DNA of 61,832 nt, from NCBI GenBank assembly GCA_964451605.1, contig CAYVJA010000008.1, positions 1-61,832 on the forward strand, in the 5' to 3' direction. This document shows positions 1 through 8,644 of this stretch, one piece after another. The translations under genes were made by a program, and so were the position numbers. This stretch comes from JAQVSH01 sp964451605. Lineage in GTDB: Bacteria > Bacteroidota > Bacteroidia > Bacteroidales > UBA4181. Positions within the stretch are counted from its first letter, which is position 1; every line of letters begins with the position of its first letter. The notes under the pieces are model-generated. The model was given only the letters and a program-made list of their open reading frames with translations. It was not told the DNA's origin and ran no database searches.

Positions 1-713
1 GAGAGCGGCTTTACATGCGAAAGAGCGTTTAGGAATGCCTCCACGGTCTGCCCCGAAAGCGTACGGCCACTGGCATCGACAATGGTTCCCGAGAGCATCA
101 CGGGAACTTCAATGCCCCGCTCCTGGGCCACCTCTTCGATTGCCATAATCGCAGCCTTTGCGTTGAGGGTATCGAAGATGGTCTCCACCATCAAAAGATC
201 GGCCCCTCCATCGAGCAGCCCCTTCACCTGCACCACATACGCCTCTTTCATCTGATGGAAAGAGACCGCACGAAAACCCGGGTCATTCACATCCGGACTC
301 ATGGAGCAGGTCTTATTGGTGGGTCCGACAGAGCCTGCTACAAAGCGGGGCCACTCGGGCGTCGAAAAGGCGTTGGCCACCTCAACCGCCACCTGGGCAC
401 CTGCCCGGTTCATCTCATATACAAACTCTTCCAGTCCATAATCGGCCTGTGATATACTATTGGCATTAAAAGTATTGGTCTCAATAATATCGGCGCCCGC
501 CTCCATATATTGCGAATGAATGGCCCTGATCACATCAGGACGCGTAAGAGAGAGCAGGTCATTATTCCCCTTCAGATCGATTTTAGTATCCTGAAATCGA
601 TCACCCCTGAAATCGGCCTCCGAGAGACGATAGGTTTGAATCAACGAACCCATAGCCCCATCAAGAACCAACACCCTCTTCTCCAATTCCTTACGAATAT
701 CCTTCTTCATCAT
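1..713 (-). CDS. metH: Methionine synthase, N-terminal part (cut by window edge)
   Basis: The minus strand encodes about 237 residues beginning MMKKDIRKEL and running off the left edge. It contains the homocysteine S-methyltransferase TIM-barrel start: a VLDGAMGSLIQ strand, an ETNTFNAN motif, a GPTNKT motif and a VETIFDTLNAKAA helix, all characteristic of cobalamin-dependent MetH. In this family the domain activates homocysteine for methylation from methyltetrahydrofolate in the cytoplasm. The zinc-ligand cysteines lie further downstream and are not in the window, so B12-dependence is inferred from similarity to MetH. The second ATG (710) is an equally possible start. A good Bacteroidota promoter lies upstream on the same strand (794-822), leaving a leader of roughly 70 bases that contains an octamer repeat island. 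I see no cobalamin riboswitch in that leader. Confidence 0.93.
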   Translation of the reverse strand, partial: MMKKDIRKELEKRVLVLDGAMGSLIQTYRLSEADFRGDRFQDTKIDLKGNNDLLSLTRPDVIRAIHSQYMEAGADIIETNTFNANSISQADYGLEEFVYEMNRAGAQVAVEVANAFSTPEWPRFVAGSVGPTNKTCSMSPDVNDPGFRAVSFHQMKEAYVVQVKGLLDGGADLLMVETIFDTLNAKAAIMAIEEVAQERGIEVPVMLSGTIVDASGRTLSGQTVEAFLNALSHVKPL

Positions 714-742
714 TCACAATCGTCAAATCACTATCCCCCCCC

Positions 743-780
743 GCGAAGCGCAGCACTAGAGCACTAGAGCACTAGAGCAT
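743..780. repeat. Intergenic octamer repeat island 1
   Basis: A GCGAAGCGCAGCA block (743-755) runs into three exact tandem copies of GCACTAGA (753-760, 761-768, 769-776) and a partial fourth (GCAT). A run of eight C precedes it. The same architecture recurs at 4638-4690 and 42579-42617. Confidence 0.85.
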
Positions 781-793
781 TGTTTTATCTCTG

Positions 794-822
794 CAAAGAT
801 AATGGAATAACCCATTCCCAAA
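794..822 (-). promoter_or_regulatory. Bacteroidota-type promoter for metH
   Basis: Read on the minus strand this is TTTG (822-819), 17 bases, then TATCTTTG (801-794), a full match to the primary sigma factor consensus TTTG/TAnnTTTG known from Bacteroides. Transcription would start near 787, upstream of the octamer repeats, placing them in the metH 5' leader. The match is seen directly; activity is inferred. Confidence 0.6.
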
Positions 823-921
823 CTTTTGGCTTTTGCCTTGATTTTGCTGCAAGAAACAAACAATCGTAATTGAATTTTTAACATCTTTGTAAACAACCGC
901 CCATTACTCCTGCCATACGCC

Positions 922-2376
922 ATGATGCACCCTCTTTCACTTCTCTGTTCTTTGCTGTTGGGAAGCCTGCTTATGACGAATGGATATGCCGTTGCCCGGA
1001 CAGGATCCCCTTCTGCCCGCCATCCCAAAAACCCATTCGATGGTCCCCTTCGTGTTCACACCGAAAATCCGCGCTATTTTACCGACCGGAGCGGATCGGT
1101 AGTCTATCTTACCGGATCGCACACTTGCGAGGTTTTTCAGGACAATCCGGCCGACGGTTCGGCCGAATTCGATTTCGATAAGTTTTTGCTCTTTTTGCAG
1201 GAAAACAACCACAATTTTTTACGGTTGTGGATATGGGAAAGCCCTGGAAGGTCGGCCGTTGAGCCCCTCTCCGAACGGTTCAGCCCTATGCCTTATCTCC
1301 AGACAGGTCCGGGATTCACGCTCGATGGCTGCCCAAAATATGATCTGACCCAATTTAATCCCGAATTTTTTACCCGGCTTCGAAACCGGGTGGAGGCTGC
1401 CTACCAAAGTGGCATCTATGTGGGTATCCAGCTTTTTCAGGGCTATAGTGTGGCAGAGAAGGCCGACACTACCGGAGGAAACCCCTGGCATGCACACCCC
1501 TATCACAAATCGAATAATATCAACGGTATTGACGGCGATCCCGATAATGATGACAACGGATACGAAACTCACACACTTCGGGTATCCGAAATCACTGCCC
1601 TGCAAGAGGCTTATGTAATAAAAGTCATAGAGACAGTAGGCGACTTTGAGAATGTCCTGTTCGAAATTTCGAACGAGAGTCATGGTGCCTCTATGGAGTG
1701 GCAAAACCACATGGCTGAGTTGATAAAAACAACTGAAAAAAGCAGAAAGTGGCAGCATCCGGTTTGGATTAGCTATGCTTTCGATCCCGTTCAGGGCTCC
1801 TGCTCAAACCAGCAGCTGTTCGAGAGTCCGGCTGATGTCATTTCGCCGGGACCTGACGGTGCTTTCCGCAACGATTTGGCGCTTGCCACCGGCGAAAAGG
1901 TAATCCTTCTCGACTCAGACCACCTGGACCAGATAGAAAACGATGCCTTATGGGTATGGAAATCCTTTACCCGGGGTCATAATCCCATCTATAGAGATTG
2001 TTATCTGCAACGAAGTGAGAACGGGGCTATGATAGTGACTTCTGCATTTAAACCCATCCGCCGCGCTTTGGGCGACACACGCCGATATGCCACCCGGATG
2101 GATTTGGCAGGTATGGTGCCCGTCGATGATACGGTGACCAGCTCAACCCGCTATTGTCTGGCAAAACCAGGAAACGAATACCTGTTTTTTCAACCCGACA
2201 CAACCCCCTTCAGCATAAAAGCCGAAGAGGCAAAATACCGGGTAGAGTGGTATAACCCCGTCACCGGAATCACAAAACGCAATGGCAGTATACGTTTAAA
2301 ATCAGGCCGGTATCAGGTTTCTCCTCCCTGGAAGGGCTCTGCTATTCTCTATCTGAAAAAGAGGGGTAAATCGTAA
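922..2376 (+). CDS. Secreted glycoside-hydrolase-like protein
   Basis: A 484-residue protein with an N-terminal signal peptide (hydrophobic core around residues 5-20). The body looks like a TIM-barrel glycosidase. An early PRYFTDRSGSVVYLTGSH segment is typical of DUF4038/DUF6298-like cellulase-fold proteins, and an FEISNESHG strand end (about residue 250) resembles the NE motif of clan GH-A acid/base residues. The C-terminal 90 residues (YRVEWYNPVTG, then a strand-rich end) resemble the putative collagen-binding domain often attached to such proteins. The substrate is unknown and is probably a glycan outside the cell or in the periplasm. Tandem ATGs at 922 and 925 make the exact start uncertain by one codon. 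It precedes the ABC exporter genes by 32 bases, but a functional link is not evident. Confidence 0.7.
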   Translation: MMHPLSLLCSLLLGSLLMTNGYAVARTGSPSARHPKNPFDGPLRVHTENPRYFTDRSGSVVYLTGSHTCEVFQDNPADGSAEFDFDKFLLFLQENNHNFLRLWIWESPGRSAVEPLSERFSPMPYLQTGPGFTLDGCPKYDLTQFNPEFFTRLRNRVEAAYQSGIYVGIQLFQGYSVAEKADTTGGNPWHAHPYHKSNNINGIDGDPDNDDNGYETHTLRVSEITALQEAYVIKVIETVGDFENVLFEISNESHGASMEWQNHMAELIKTTEKSRKWQHPVWISYAFDPVQGSCSNQQLFESPADVISPGPDGAFRNDLALATGEKVILLDSDHLDQIENDALWVWKSFTRGHNPIYRDCYLQRSENGAMIVTSAFKPIRRALGDTRRYATRMDLAGMVPVDDTVTSSTRYCLAKPGNEYLFFQPDTTPFSIKAEEAKYRVEWYNPVTGITKRNGSIRLKSGRYQVSPPWKGSAILYLKKRGKS

Positions 2377-2408
2377 TCCCCTTTACCTAACTTGATAACA
2401 AGAGAACC

Positions 2409-3353
2409 ATGGATAAATTCCGGGCAGAAGATGTTGTTAAAGAGTTTGCCGGACACAGAGCCTTAAACCGGGTATCCATTTCGGTAAAGGAGGCCTCTAT
2501 TTTTGGGCTTCTGGGTCCGAACGGTGCCGGCAAAACCACTCTAATCCGCATTATCAACCAGATTACAGCTCCCGACAGCGGGACACTCTGGTTCGATCAA
2601 AAGCCGATGCGTGGAGGAGATGTGGCTCAAATTGGCTATCTCCCCGAAGAACGAGGGCTTTACAAAAAGATGAAGGTGGGCGAACAGGCCCTCTATCTGG
2701 CACAGCTCAAAGGGATGCGAAAGCAGGATGCCCAGCAAAATTTGAACTATTGGTTCGAAAAGTTCGGGATGCTCGGATGGTGGAACAAGCGGATTGAAGA
2801 GCTTTCGAAAGGGATGGCACAAAAGGTACAATTCATCACCACGGTAGTGCATCGCCCCTCCCTGCTCATATTCGATGAGCCCTTCACCGGATTTGACCCT
2901 ATCAATGCGCAGCAAGTCAAAAACGAAATTCTGGAGTTAAAGAAGAACGGCACAACCATTATCTTTTCGACGCACAATATGTCGTCGGTCGAAGAGATGT
3001 GCGATGATATCGTTTTGCTTAACCGTTCCGAAAAAATACTCGAAGGGGCTATCACTGCCATTCGGGAACGTTTCAAATCGAACACGTTTGAGGTGATATG
3101 CCGTGTGAATAATCCCGAATGGGTTCCGGTTCTCGACAACCGCATCTCTGTCACAGAACGGATCAAACTTTCAGATTTGCAGGTGAGGCTGGTTATTAAG
3201 GCCCACTTCGACAGGCTGAATAACGATGTAGTGACCCTGTTGGCCGAACAGGCCGAAATTGTCTCCTTCAAAGAGATTGTACCGAGTATGAACGATCTCT
3301 TTATACGGGTTGTGGATGAGTGGAACCGTAAACAATCGCCAAGTCATGAGTAA
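2409..3353 (+). CDS. ABC exporter ATP-binding protein (NatA-type)
   Basis: A 314-residue ABC ATPase. Visible motifs are Walker A GPNGAGKTT (K42), signature LSKGMAQK (from about residue 132), Walker B LLIFDEP (D156, E157) and the switch histidine in FSTHNM. The C-terminal ~90 residues match the DUF4162 tail common in NatA-like ATPases. It overlaps the next gene by 8 bases (ATGAGTAA), so the two are translationally coupled and form one exporter. By family this could extrude sodium, a drug or a peptide; the sequence does not tell which. Confidence 0.92.
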   Translation: MDKFRAEDVVKEFAGHRALNRVSISVKEASIFGLLGPNGAGKTTLIRIINQITAPDSGTLWFDQKPMRGGDVAQIGYLPEERGLYKKMKVGEQALYLAQLKGMRKQDAQQNLNYWFEKFGMLGWWNKRIEELSKGMAQKVQFITTVVHRPSLLIFDEPFTGFDPINAQQVKNEILELKKNGTTIIFSTHNMSSVEEMCDDIVLLNRSEKILEGAITAIRERFKSNTFEVICRVNNPEWVPVLDNRISVTERIKLSDLQVRLVIKAHFDRLNNDVVTLLAEQAEIVSFKEIVPSMNDLFIRVVDEWNRKQSPSHE

Positions 3354-4629
3354 GTCGATCATCATATTGAAGAGGGAATATCTTACCCGTGTCAGGAAAA
3401 AGTCGTTTATGATCATGACTATGCTGATCCCCCTGATGATGGCATCCATGACCCTGATTCCGGTCTGGCTTGCCACACGCAACGATTCGCAGGAGCGGCT
3501 CATTGCGGTGTACGACCCGGCGGGGCAGGTGGTGAATGAGCTCACCGATATGGGTTCGACCCGATTCTACTTTCTTTCGGCAGAGGAGTATGCCGGGATA
3601 AGTAAGAATTTCCGTTCGGGCAAGTTCTATGCACTTCTCACCATTCCCGAAGACCTTCCGCAGAGCCAAAGAGCCGACTTAATCTCCGATAAACCGATAG
3701 CTTTCGATGTAAAAAATCAGATTACGGGACGGATTAACTGGATTGTCGAGGCACAGAAACGGAGGAAAGTGATGGCCGATTCAGGAATACCCAATTTGGA
3801 AGCACAGTTGGCTGCCACCCGGACGCAAATCAATTTTGAGACACTCAAGGTCGACACCAAAGGCGAATCTGTTAAGAGTTCAACCGAAATTGCCATGGTG
3901 ACAGGATACCTTGCCGGATTCCTTATCTACATATTTGTCTTTGCCTACGGTACATTAGTTATGAGGGGCGTTATGGAGGAGAAGACGAGCCGGATAGTTG
4001 AGGTGATTATTTCGTCGGTTAAGCCCTTTCAACTGCTGTTTGGAAAAATTATAGGGATTGGTCTGGTAGGACTTACCCAGATAGTAATCTGGATTGTGCT
4101 GGGGGGCCTGCTCATTTCGGGAATGAGCCTTTTGGCCGGAGAGAAACTCCCCGAACAGGCCTCTCCCGACAAATTGACCATGATTCTCCAATTGGCCGGG
4201 AACATGAATATTCCGCTGATTCTTTTCTCGCTCATCTTCTATTTTATCGGGGGGTTTCTGCTCTACGCCTCGTTAATGGGAGCCATCGGATCGGCTGTCG
4301 ACAGCGATGAAGATGCCCAGCAACTGATGCTTCCGGTTACCATGCCCCTGATCTTTTCGATTATCATTTTGATTGCTGTAGCCAAAAATCCGGAGGGATC
4401 CATTGCCTTCTGGGCCTCCATGATACCCCTCACCTCCCCGGTTACCATGATGGTTCGGGTTCCCTATGGAGTTCCGGCCTGGGAACTGCTGCTCTCGATG
4501 TCCATCCTGATTACCTCCATTCTGGGCACCATTTGGATGGCCGGGAAGATATACCGAACCGGCATCCTGATGTACGGGAAAAAAGTAACCCTCAAAGAGA
4601 TTGTACGCTGGCTCTTCTACAAAGGATAA
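3346..4629 (+). CDS. ABC exporter permease (NatB-type)
   Basis: A 427-residue membrane protein of the ABC-2 permease family (ABC2_membrane_3). It has one N-terminal membrane helix after a basic KREYLTRVRKKS segment, a large extracytoplasmic domain of about 150 residues, then about five helices in the C-terminal half. The start at 3346 is chosen because it overlaps the ATPase stop (ATGAGTAA) and gives the conserved MSKSIIILKREYL opening. An upstream in-frame start at 3310 would lie deep inside the ATPase gene. It is the partner of the preceding ATPase. The substrate is unknown. Confidence 0.9.
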   Translation: MSKSIIILKREYLTRVRKKSFMIMTMLIPLMMASMTLIPVWLATRNDSQERLIAVYDPAGQVVNELTDMGSTRFYFLSAEEYAGISKNFRSGKFYALLTIPEDLPQSQRADLISDKPIAFDVKNQITGRINWIVEAQKRRKVMADSGIPNLEAQLAATRTQINFETLKVDTKGESVKSSTEIAMVTGYLAGFLIYIFVFAYGTLVMRGVMEEKTSRIVEVIISSVKPFQLLFGKIIGIGLVGLTQIVIWIVLGGLLISGMSLLAGEKLPEQASPDKLTMILQLAGNMNIPLILFSLIFYFIGGFLLYASLMGAIGSAVDSDEDAQQLMLPVTMPLIFSIIILIAVAKNPEGSIAFWASMIPLTSPVTMMVRVPYGVPAWELLLSMSILITSILGTIWMAGKIYRTGILMYGKKVTLKEIVRWLFYKG

Positions 4630-4637
4630 ATGATTAA

Positions 4638-4807
4638 TGCTCTAATGCTCTGGTGCTCTGGTGCTCTAGTGCTGCGCTGCGCGCAAAAAAACGAAAAAAC
4701 TTTACAATGAAGCAATACTTTAGAGTCAATGCAATCTTAATTAGAGCATTTGTGCGAAGCGCATCGGTATTTGAAGCGCAAATGCGCTTCGATGCATTAG
4801 AGCACTA
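4638..4807. repeat. Intergenic octamer repeat island 2 with inverted repeat
   Basis: Four octamers TGCTCTAA, TGCTCTGG, TGCTCTGG, TGCTCTAG (4638-4669) run into TGCTGCGCTGCGCGC. After about 50 AT-rich bases, a second part holds a perfect 10-bp inverted repeat CGAAGCGCAT (4755-4764) / ATGCGCTTCG (4782-4791), flanked on both sides by TTAGAGCA-type units. It lies between the exporter permease and the C10 peptidase gene, which are on the same strand. Confidence 0.8.
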
Positions 4808-4827
4808 AGTATTTAAACCCCCTACAC

Positions 4828-7413
4828 ATGAGGTATGTAACACAGTTATATCTCCTGTTTCTCCTTCTCTCCACGCAGACTCTTTCTGCGAAAGAGATCT
4901 CGGCAAGTCAGGCAAGATCGGCTGCCATCGCCTTTTTGCATCAACACAATACCGATCCTTTAAGAAGCCTGACGCCGCCAGATTTGACTCTGGTTACAGG
5001 AGTATTCGGACCCGCCTCTTCAAACGAGGGCCCTCTCAGGCATTCCGGCTCGCAGGTCCCCGAACTCTACCTTTTCCTGATAAACGGTTCGGAAGGATTC
5101 GTACTGGTTTCGGGCGATGATGCGGCAATTCCGATTCCGGGCTATTCGCTGACCGAAGGCATCGATACCACCCTTGCTCTCCCGCCTAATCTGAAGCAGT
5201 GGATGGAGGGATACCGCGAGCAAATTCGCCTTATCCGAAGGCAAAATCTTACACCGTTGCCGGAAATCCGTGCATTATGGCGGGGCGAATACGGGGACCT
5301 CCGTTCGGCCCGGGAGCCGGTTGAACCTATGCTCACCGCCCGATGGGATCAAATGGACTATTACAACGAAGCGTGCCCTTTCGATGAGGAGTATAACAGC
5401 CGAAGTTTAGTGGGTTGTGTGGCCGTGGCTGTCGGGCAAGTGATGAGATATTGGGAATATCCCGTCCGTGGAGTGGGCATGCACAGTTACGAACATCCTA
5501 AATATGGTCTTCTTAAGGCCGATTTTGGTGCAAAAAACTATCTGTGGAACCAGATGCCCGATAATCTGACCTCCCCGAACAGCGAAGTGGCAACCTTGCT
5601 CTACCATCTCGGTGTGTCAGTGAATATGAGCTATGCCACTGCCGAAGAGGGAGGCAGCGGTGCGCAAATAGCTTCGGAAGTACATACAATAGACCATCCC
5701 GATATTCTGGTGGCCTTAACCGCCTATTTCGGGTACTCTTCAATGGCCAAAAGAGCTTCGCGGAGCCAATACACCGACACGGACTGGCAAACCATGATGC
5801 GGGAAGAGATGGAGGCAGGTCGTCCTGTAATCTATGGAGGAGGAGGTGATGATTATGGGCATGCTTTTGTATGCGATGGGTTCAACGGGGAGGGCTATTT
5901 TCACATGAATTGGGGCTGGAGCGGCATTTATAACGGCTATTTTTTGCTCGATGCCCTCAATCCGTTAATCGACTTTCCATTCAATACGCGTCATCAGGCC
6001 ATCGTATCGCTTTGCCCTGCTGACCCGCACAATGATCCTTTTCCTGTACTATCTTCATTCTCAGAGACTTCTCCCGTTTCCTACAACTATAATTTTACGC
6101 TTTCGGCCACTCTGAAAAACGAAGGAGAAAAGGCACTGGAGGGCGATCTGGGGGTTGCGATGTTCAATGCAGACTACTCTCTGGTAGATATAGCCGGCAT
6201 GAAGTCCGGACAAAGGCTGGAACCCGATGCGCAGAAGACCCTCTCCTTCGCTGTAGAACCGCTCGCGGCTATGATTCCCGGGTTCTATAGAACTTTCCTG
6301 GCCTGGCGCCCGGAGGGTGCCGATTGGAGAATCATCTCAGCAGGCACGGATGCCTCACATGAGGCCGATTTTGGTACCATCGAAGTGACAAACGAAAATA
6401 CGATTGCCCTCTCTATGCCCATCCTGCCTCGCCGACAGCCTCCTTTGGCCGACAGCACACTCTCTGTTGGGCTCAATGTCAGAAATCTCTCTCAGGAAGC
6501 CTTTAAGGGATTGCTCTCGCTTTCGGTATATACCCGGGAAGGAATTTTTATAGCTACCGTAGAGGAGAAACAGGGGCTATCACTTCCTGCACAAAGCACA
6601 TTCCCCGATACGCTCTACTTTACCAACAGCCATATCCCCCTCGAGCCCGGATCTTATCTCCTGAAACTTTCGCACAAACGCAATGGATCTGTCTGGGAGC
6701 TCACCGGCTCCTCTCACCTGGGAACCAATCCCGCCATGATTCGAATAGTAGAACAACCACCTGTTTCGGATCGGTACGAAACCAACGACATACTCCCGGA
6801 GGCCACTAACCTGCCGGTAGAGTTTGTATCGAACCGGGCAGGGGCCTCTACGCCCGGTTCGAATTTTCACATCGCTTCCGACATCGATAATTATCGCGTA
6901 GAACTAGAACCGGGATATGAATACAGGGTTAAAACCACGTTACACGATATAGTCTATAATACCAGCGGGAAAATCTTTTCGGCCGATGGATGTTTTGTCT
7001 ATTCCACCGATGGGATTAACTGGTCGGAGATCATCGACGACAAACCTTCGGACGAGAGGTTATTTCCGGAGGGGACCCCGTTGTACATCCAGGCCATGCC
7101 CGTCTCGGACAGAGGTATCGGATCGTACCGACTAGATATCGACATCGTTCGCAGGCGTACCCTCCCGGCTGAGCCGGCCGATGACAGTAAGATTACCGTT
7201 TTCCCCAACCCCTTTACCGACTATGTAACTCTCTCTTCGCCCGATGACATTACAGAATATAAAATCTTTAGTCCGGAAGGAGAGCTACTGACAACCGACC
7301 GGCCCGGAACTTCAAGGGTACTCATCGATCTGCCCGACAAAGGATATCGCTTCTATATTCTGAAGTTTACCTCACAATCTAAGCACTACACCCGGAAACT
7401 TCTGTGCAGGTAA
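4828..7413 (+). CDS. Secreted C10-family (streptopain-like) cysteine protease with T9SS sorting domain
   Basis: An 861-residue protein. Signal peptide (about 1-21), then a Spi-like inhibitory propeptide starting KEISASQARSAAIAFL. The catalytic domain has the nucleophile in LVGCVAVAVGQ (C197) and the histidine in YGHAFVCDG (H345), followed by HMNWGWSG and LLDALNP, all hallmark C10/SpeB motifs. About 350 residues of beta-rich, CARDB-like modules follow. The last ~75 residues (ITVFPNPFTDYV to YTRKLLCR) are a Por-secretion C-terminal sorting domain, so export across the outer membrane by type IX secretion is inferred. Like SpeB and prevotellal interpains it is expected to be a zymogen. It stands alone between a repeat island and the convergent DUF438 operon. 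Confidence 0.92.
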   Translation: MRYVTQLYLLFLLLSTQTLSAKEISASQARSAAIAFLHQHNTDPLRSLTPPDLTLVTGVFGPASSNEGPLRHSGSQVPELYLFLINGSEGFVLVSGDDAAIPIPGYSLTEGIDTTLALPPNLKQWMEGYREQIRLIRRQNLTPLPEIRALWRGEYGDLRSAREPVEPMLTARWDQMDYYNEACPFDEEYNSRSLVGCVAVAVGQVMRYWEYPVRGVGMHSYEHPKYGLLKADFGAKNYLWNQMPDNLTSPNSEVATLLYHLGVSVNMSYATAEEGGSGAQIASEVHTIDHPDILVALTAYFGYSSMAKRASRSQYTDTDWQTMMREEMEAGRPVIYGGGGDDYGHAFVCDGFNGEGYFHMNWGWSGIYNGYFLLDALNPLIDFPFNTRHQAIVSLCPADPHNDPFPVLSSFSETSPVSYNYNFTLSATLKNEGEKALEGDLGVAMFNADYSLVDIAGMKSGQRLEPDAQKTLSFAVEPLAAMIPGFYRTFLAWRPEGADWRIISAGTDASHEADFGTIEVTNENTIALSMPILPRRQPPLADSTLSVGLNVRNLSQEAFKGLLSLSVYTREGIFIATVEEKQGLSLPAQSTFPDTLYFTNSHIPLEPGSYLLKLSHKRNGSVWELTGSSHLGTNPAMIRIVEQPPVSDRYETNDILPEATNLPVEFVSNRAGASTPGSNFHIASDIDNYRVELEPGYEYRVKTTLHDIVYNTSGKIFSADGCFVYSTDGINWSEIIDDKPSDERLFPEGTPLYIQAMPVSDRGIGSYRLDIDIVRRRTLPAEPADDSKITVFPNPFTDYVTLSSPDDITEYKIFSPEGELLTTDRPGTSRVLIDLPDKGYRFYILKFTSQSKHYTRKLLCR

Positions 7414-7447
7414 GAGGAAGAATGGCCGGGAGAGGTCTGCAGGAAAA

Positions 7448-8638
7448 TTACCAGTCGAGCAATCGTTTTTCCCCTTCGAGGGCCTGAATTCCGCTTACCT
7501 CCTGCGATACTTCGAGCACCCCTTTGTATTGGCCCTGTGGGTTGCGGACTGCAAAATAGCGAATGTAGATCACTTTGCCCCGCATCCGAATCCAGAAGTC
7601 GGCATGCTCCTTCCCGCCACTACGGAACGACTCCACAATTTGCTCTACTACATGCACACTCTCGGGAGGATGGCAGTTGTTTACCTGTCGGCCGATGATA
7701 GCAACGGTACGGGGAAAAATCCGTTTTTGCGGTGCCGAAAAGTAACAGACCCGGTTATGCTCATCGACAAAGGTGATATCTACCGGCAGATGATTAAAGA
7801 TAAGCGATATCTGTTCGGGAGAGAGTTTTCCGGTTCCCAGATCGACCAACCCTCCGACCATCCCCGTTTCCTGTTGACTCTCCGTTATTCTTTCGGGTTG
7901 CACATAAGGATAACCCATGGCACTCGCCTCCTGACTCATGCTATCGAGTACAGAGGGGGTAACGGTGGCAAGTATCTCAGGGAAGAGGATTCGTTCCTCC
8001 CGAAAACGGATGGCAAGCATCTGGAAAAAGAGATCGCCAACACACCGGTTAAACAGAGGCATATCGGGCAATCCCAGTTGCAGCTGCGAAAGTACCGAAG
8101 CAAGATTTCGCCTAATATCATCGTGAAACGACCACATAATCTGCAGGCAACGGTAATCGGGCCAATGGGCCTCCAGAATCGGGAAAAGGACATTCTCCTT
8201 GATGGTATAGTGGGCCACAAAAAGCTCCAGCCTTTGGAACAAACCCATCAAAGAGGATTGCAGCTCGCGATTTTCCGGATCCTTTACAAGCCTCTTAAAG
8301 AGGGGTCGGATCTCATTGAGCAAAGCCTCCATTTGCCGGTTATTCTGCTCCAGCAGACCCAAAAAAGAGTGGGATGCAGGCTCCGGCCGTTCGAATGCCG
8401 CAATAGGCTTGTAGAAGATGTTCAGCATCTTGTTGACAACCCCTTTAATCTGATCCATCGGATATCCCCCCTTCACCACCTCATCAAAAAGTGCGATAAA
8501 GTCGGAGGGGAGTACCGTATCGATAAAGGCGCGGTTCTCCAGAATAAAAGAGTGAGCATTTCCGGTGTCGAGCAGCATTTTTGCCACCTCCATCAGTTTG
8601 GCAACCCTTGCCCGGCGAGATTGGGAAAATTCCGACAT
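7448..8638 (-). CDS. DUF438-hemerythrin-PAS protein (paralogue B)
   Basis: A 396-residue cytoplasmic protein in three parts. An N-terminal DUF438 helical domain contains YPMDQIKGVVNKML. A hemerythrin-like (HHE) four-helix bundle follows, with AHYTIKENVLFP (H143), FHDDIR and REERILFPE. A C-terminal PAS domain of about 110 residues (DITFVDEHNRVCYFS, IGRQVNNCHPPESVH) ends LEGEKRLLDW. HHE bundles bind di-iron and sense or handle O2/NO, so a role in nitrosative stress or iron-sulfur repair is inferred. It is the last gene of a three-gene minus-strand operon, 6 bases after the DUF1858 protein. Compared with its paralogue at 9167-10408 the residue eight before H143 is Gln, not His, so one possible iron ligand is missing. 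Confidence 0.88.
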   Translation of the reverse strand: MSEFSQSRRARVAKLMEVAKMLLDTGNAHSFILENRAFIDTVLPSDFIALFDEVVKGGYPMDQIKGVVNKMLNIFYKPIAAFERPEPASHSFLGLLEQNNRQMEALLNEIRPLFKRLVKDPENRELQSSLMGLFQRLELFVAHYTIKENVLFPILEAHWPDYRCLQIMWSFHDDIRRNLASVLSQLQLGLPDMPLFNRCVGDLFFQMLAIRFREERILFPEILATVTPSVLDSMSQEASAMGYPYVQPERITESQQETGMVGGLVDLGTGKLSPEQISLIFNHLPVDITFVDEHNRVCYFSAPQKRIFPRTVAIIGRQVNNCHPPESVHVVEQIVESFRSGGKEHADFWIRMRGKVIYIRYFAVRNPQGQYKGVLEVSQEVSGIQALEGEKRLLDW

Positions 8639-8644
8639 AACCTG

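Noticed and set aside
743..780. CRISPR array or mini-array
   Set aside because: Units are only 8 bases with no spacers between them, and no cas genes occur in the window.
714..921. Cobalamin riboswitch upstream of metH
   Set aside because: No B12-box-like conserved sequence was found in the leader; only the octamer island and a C-run are present.
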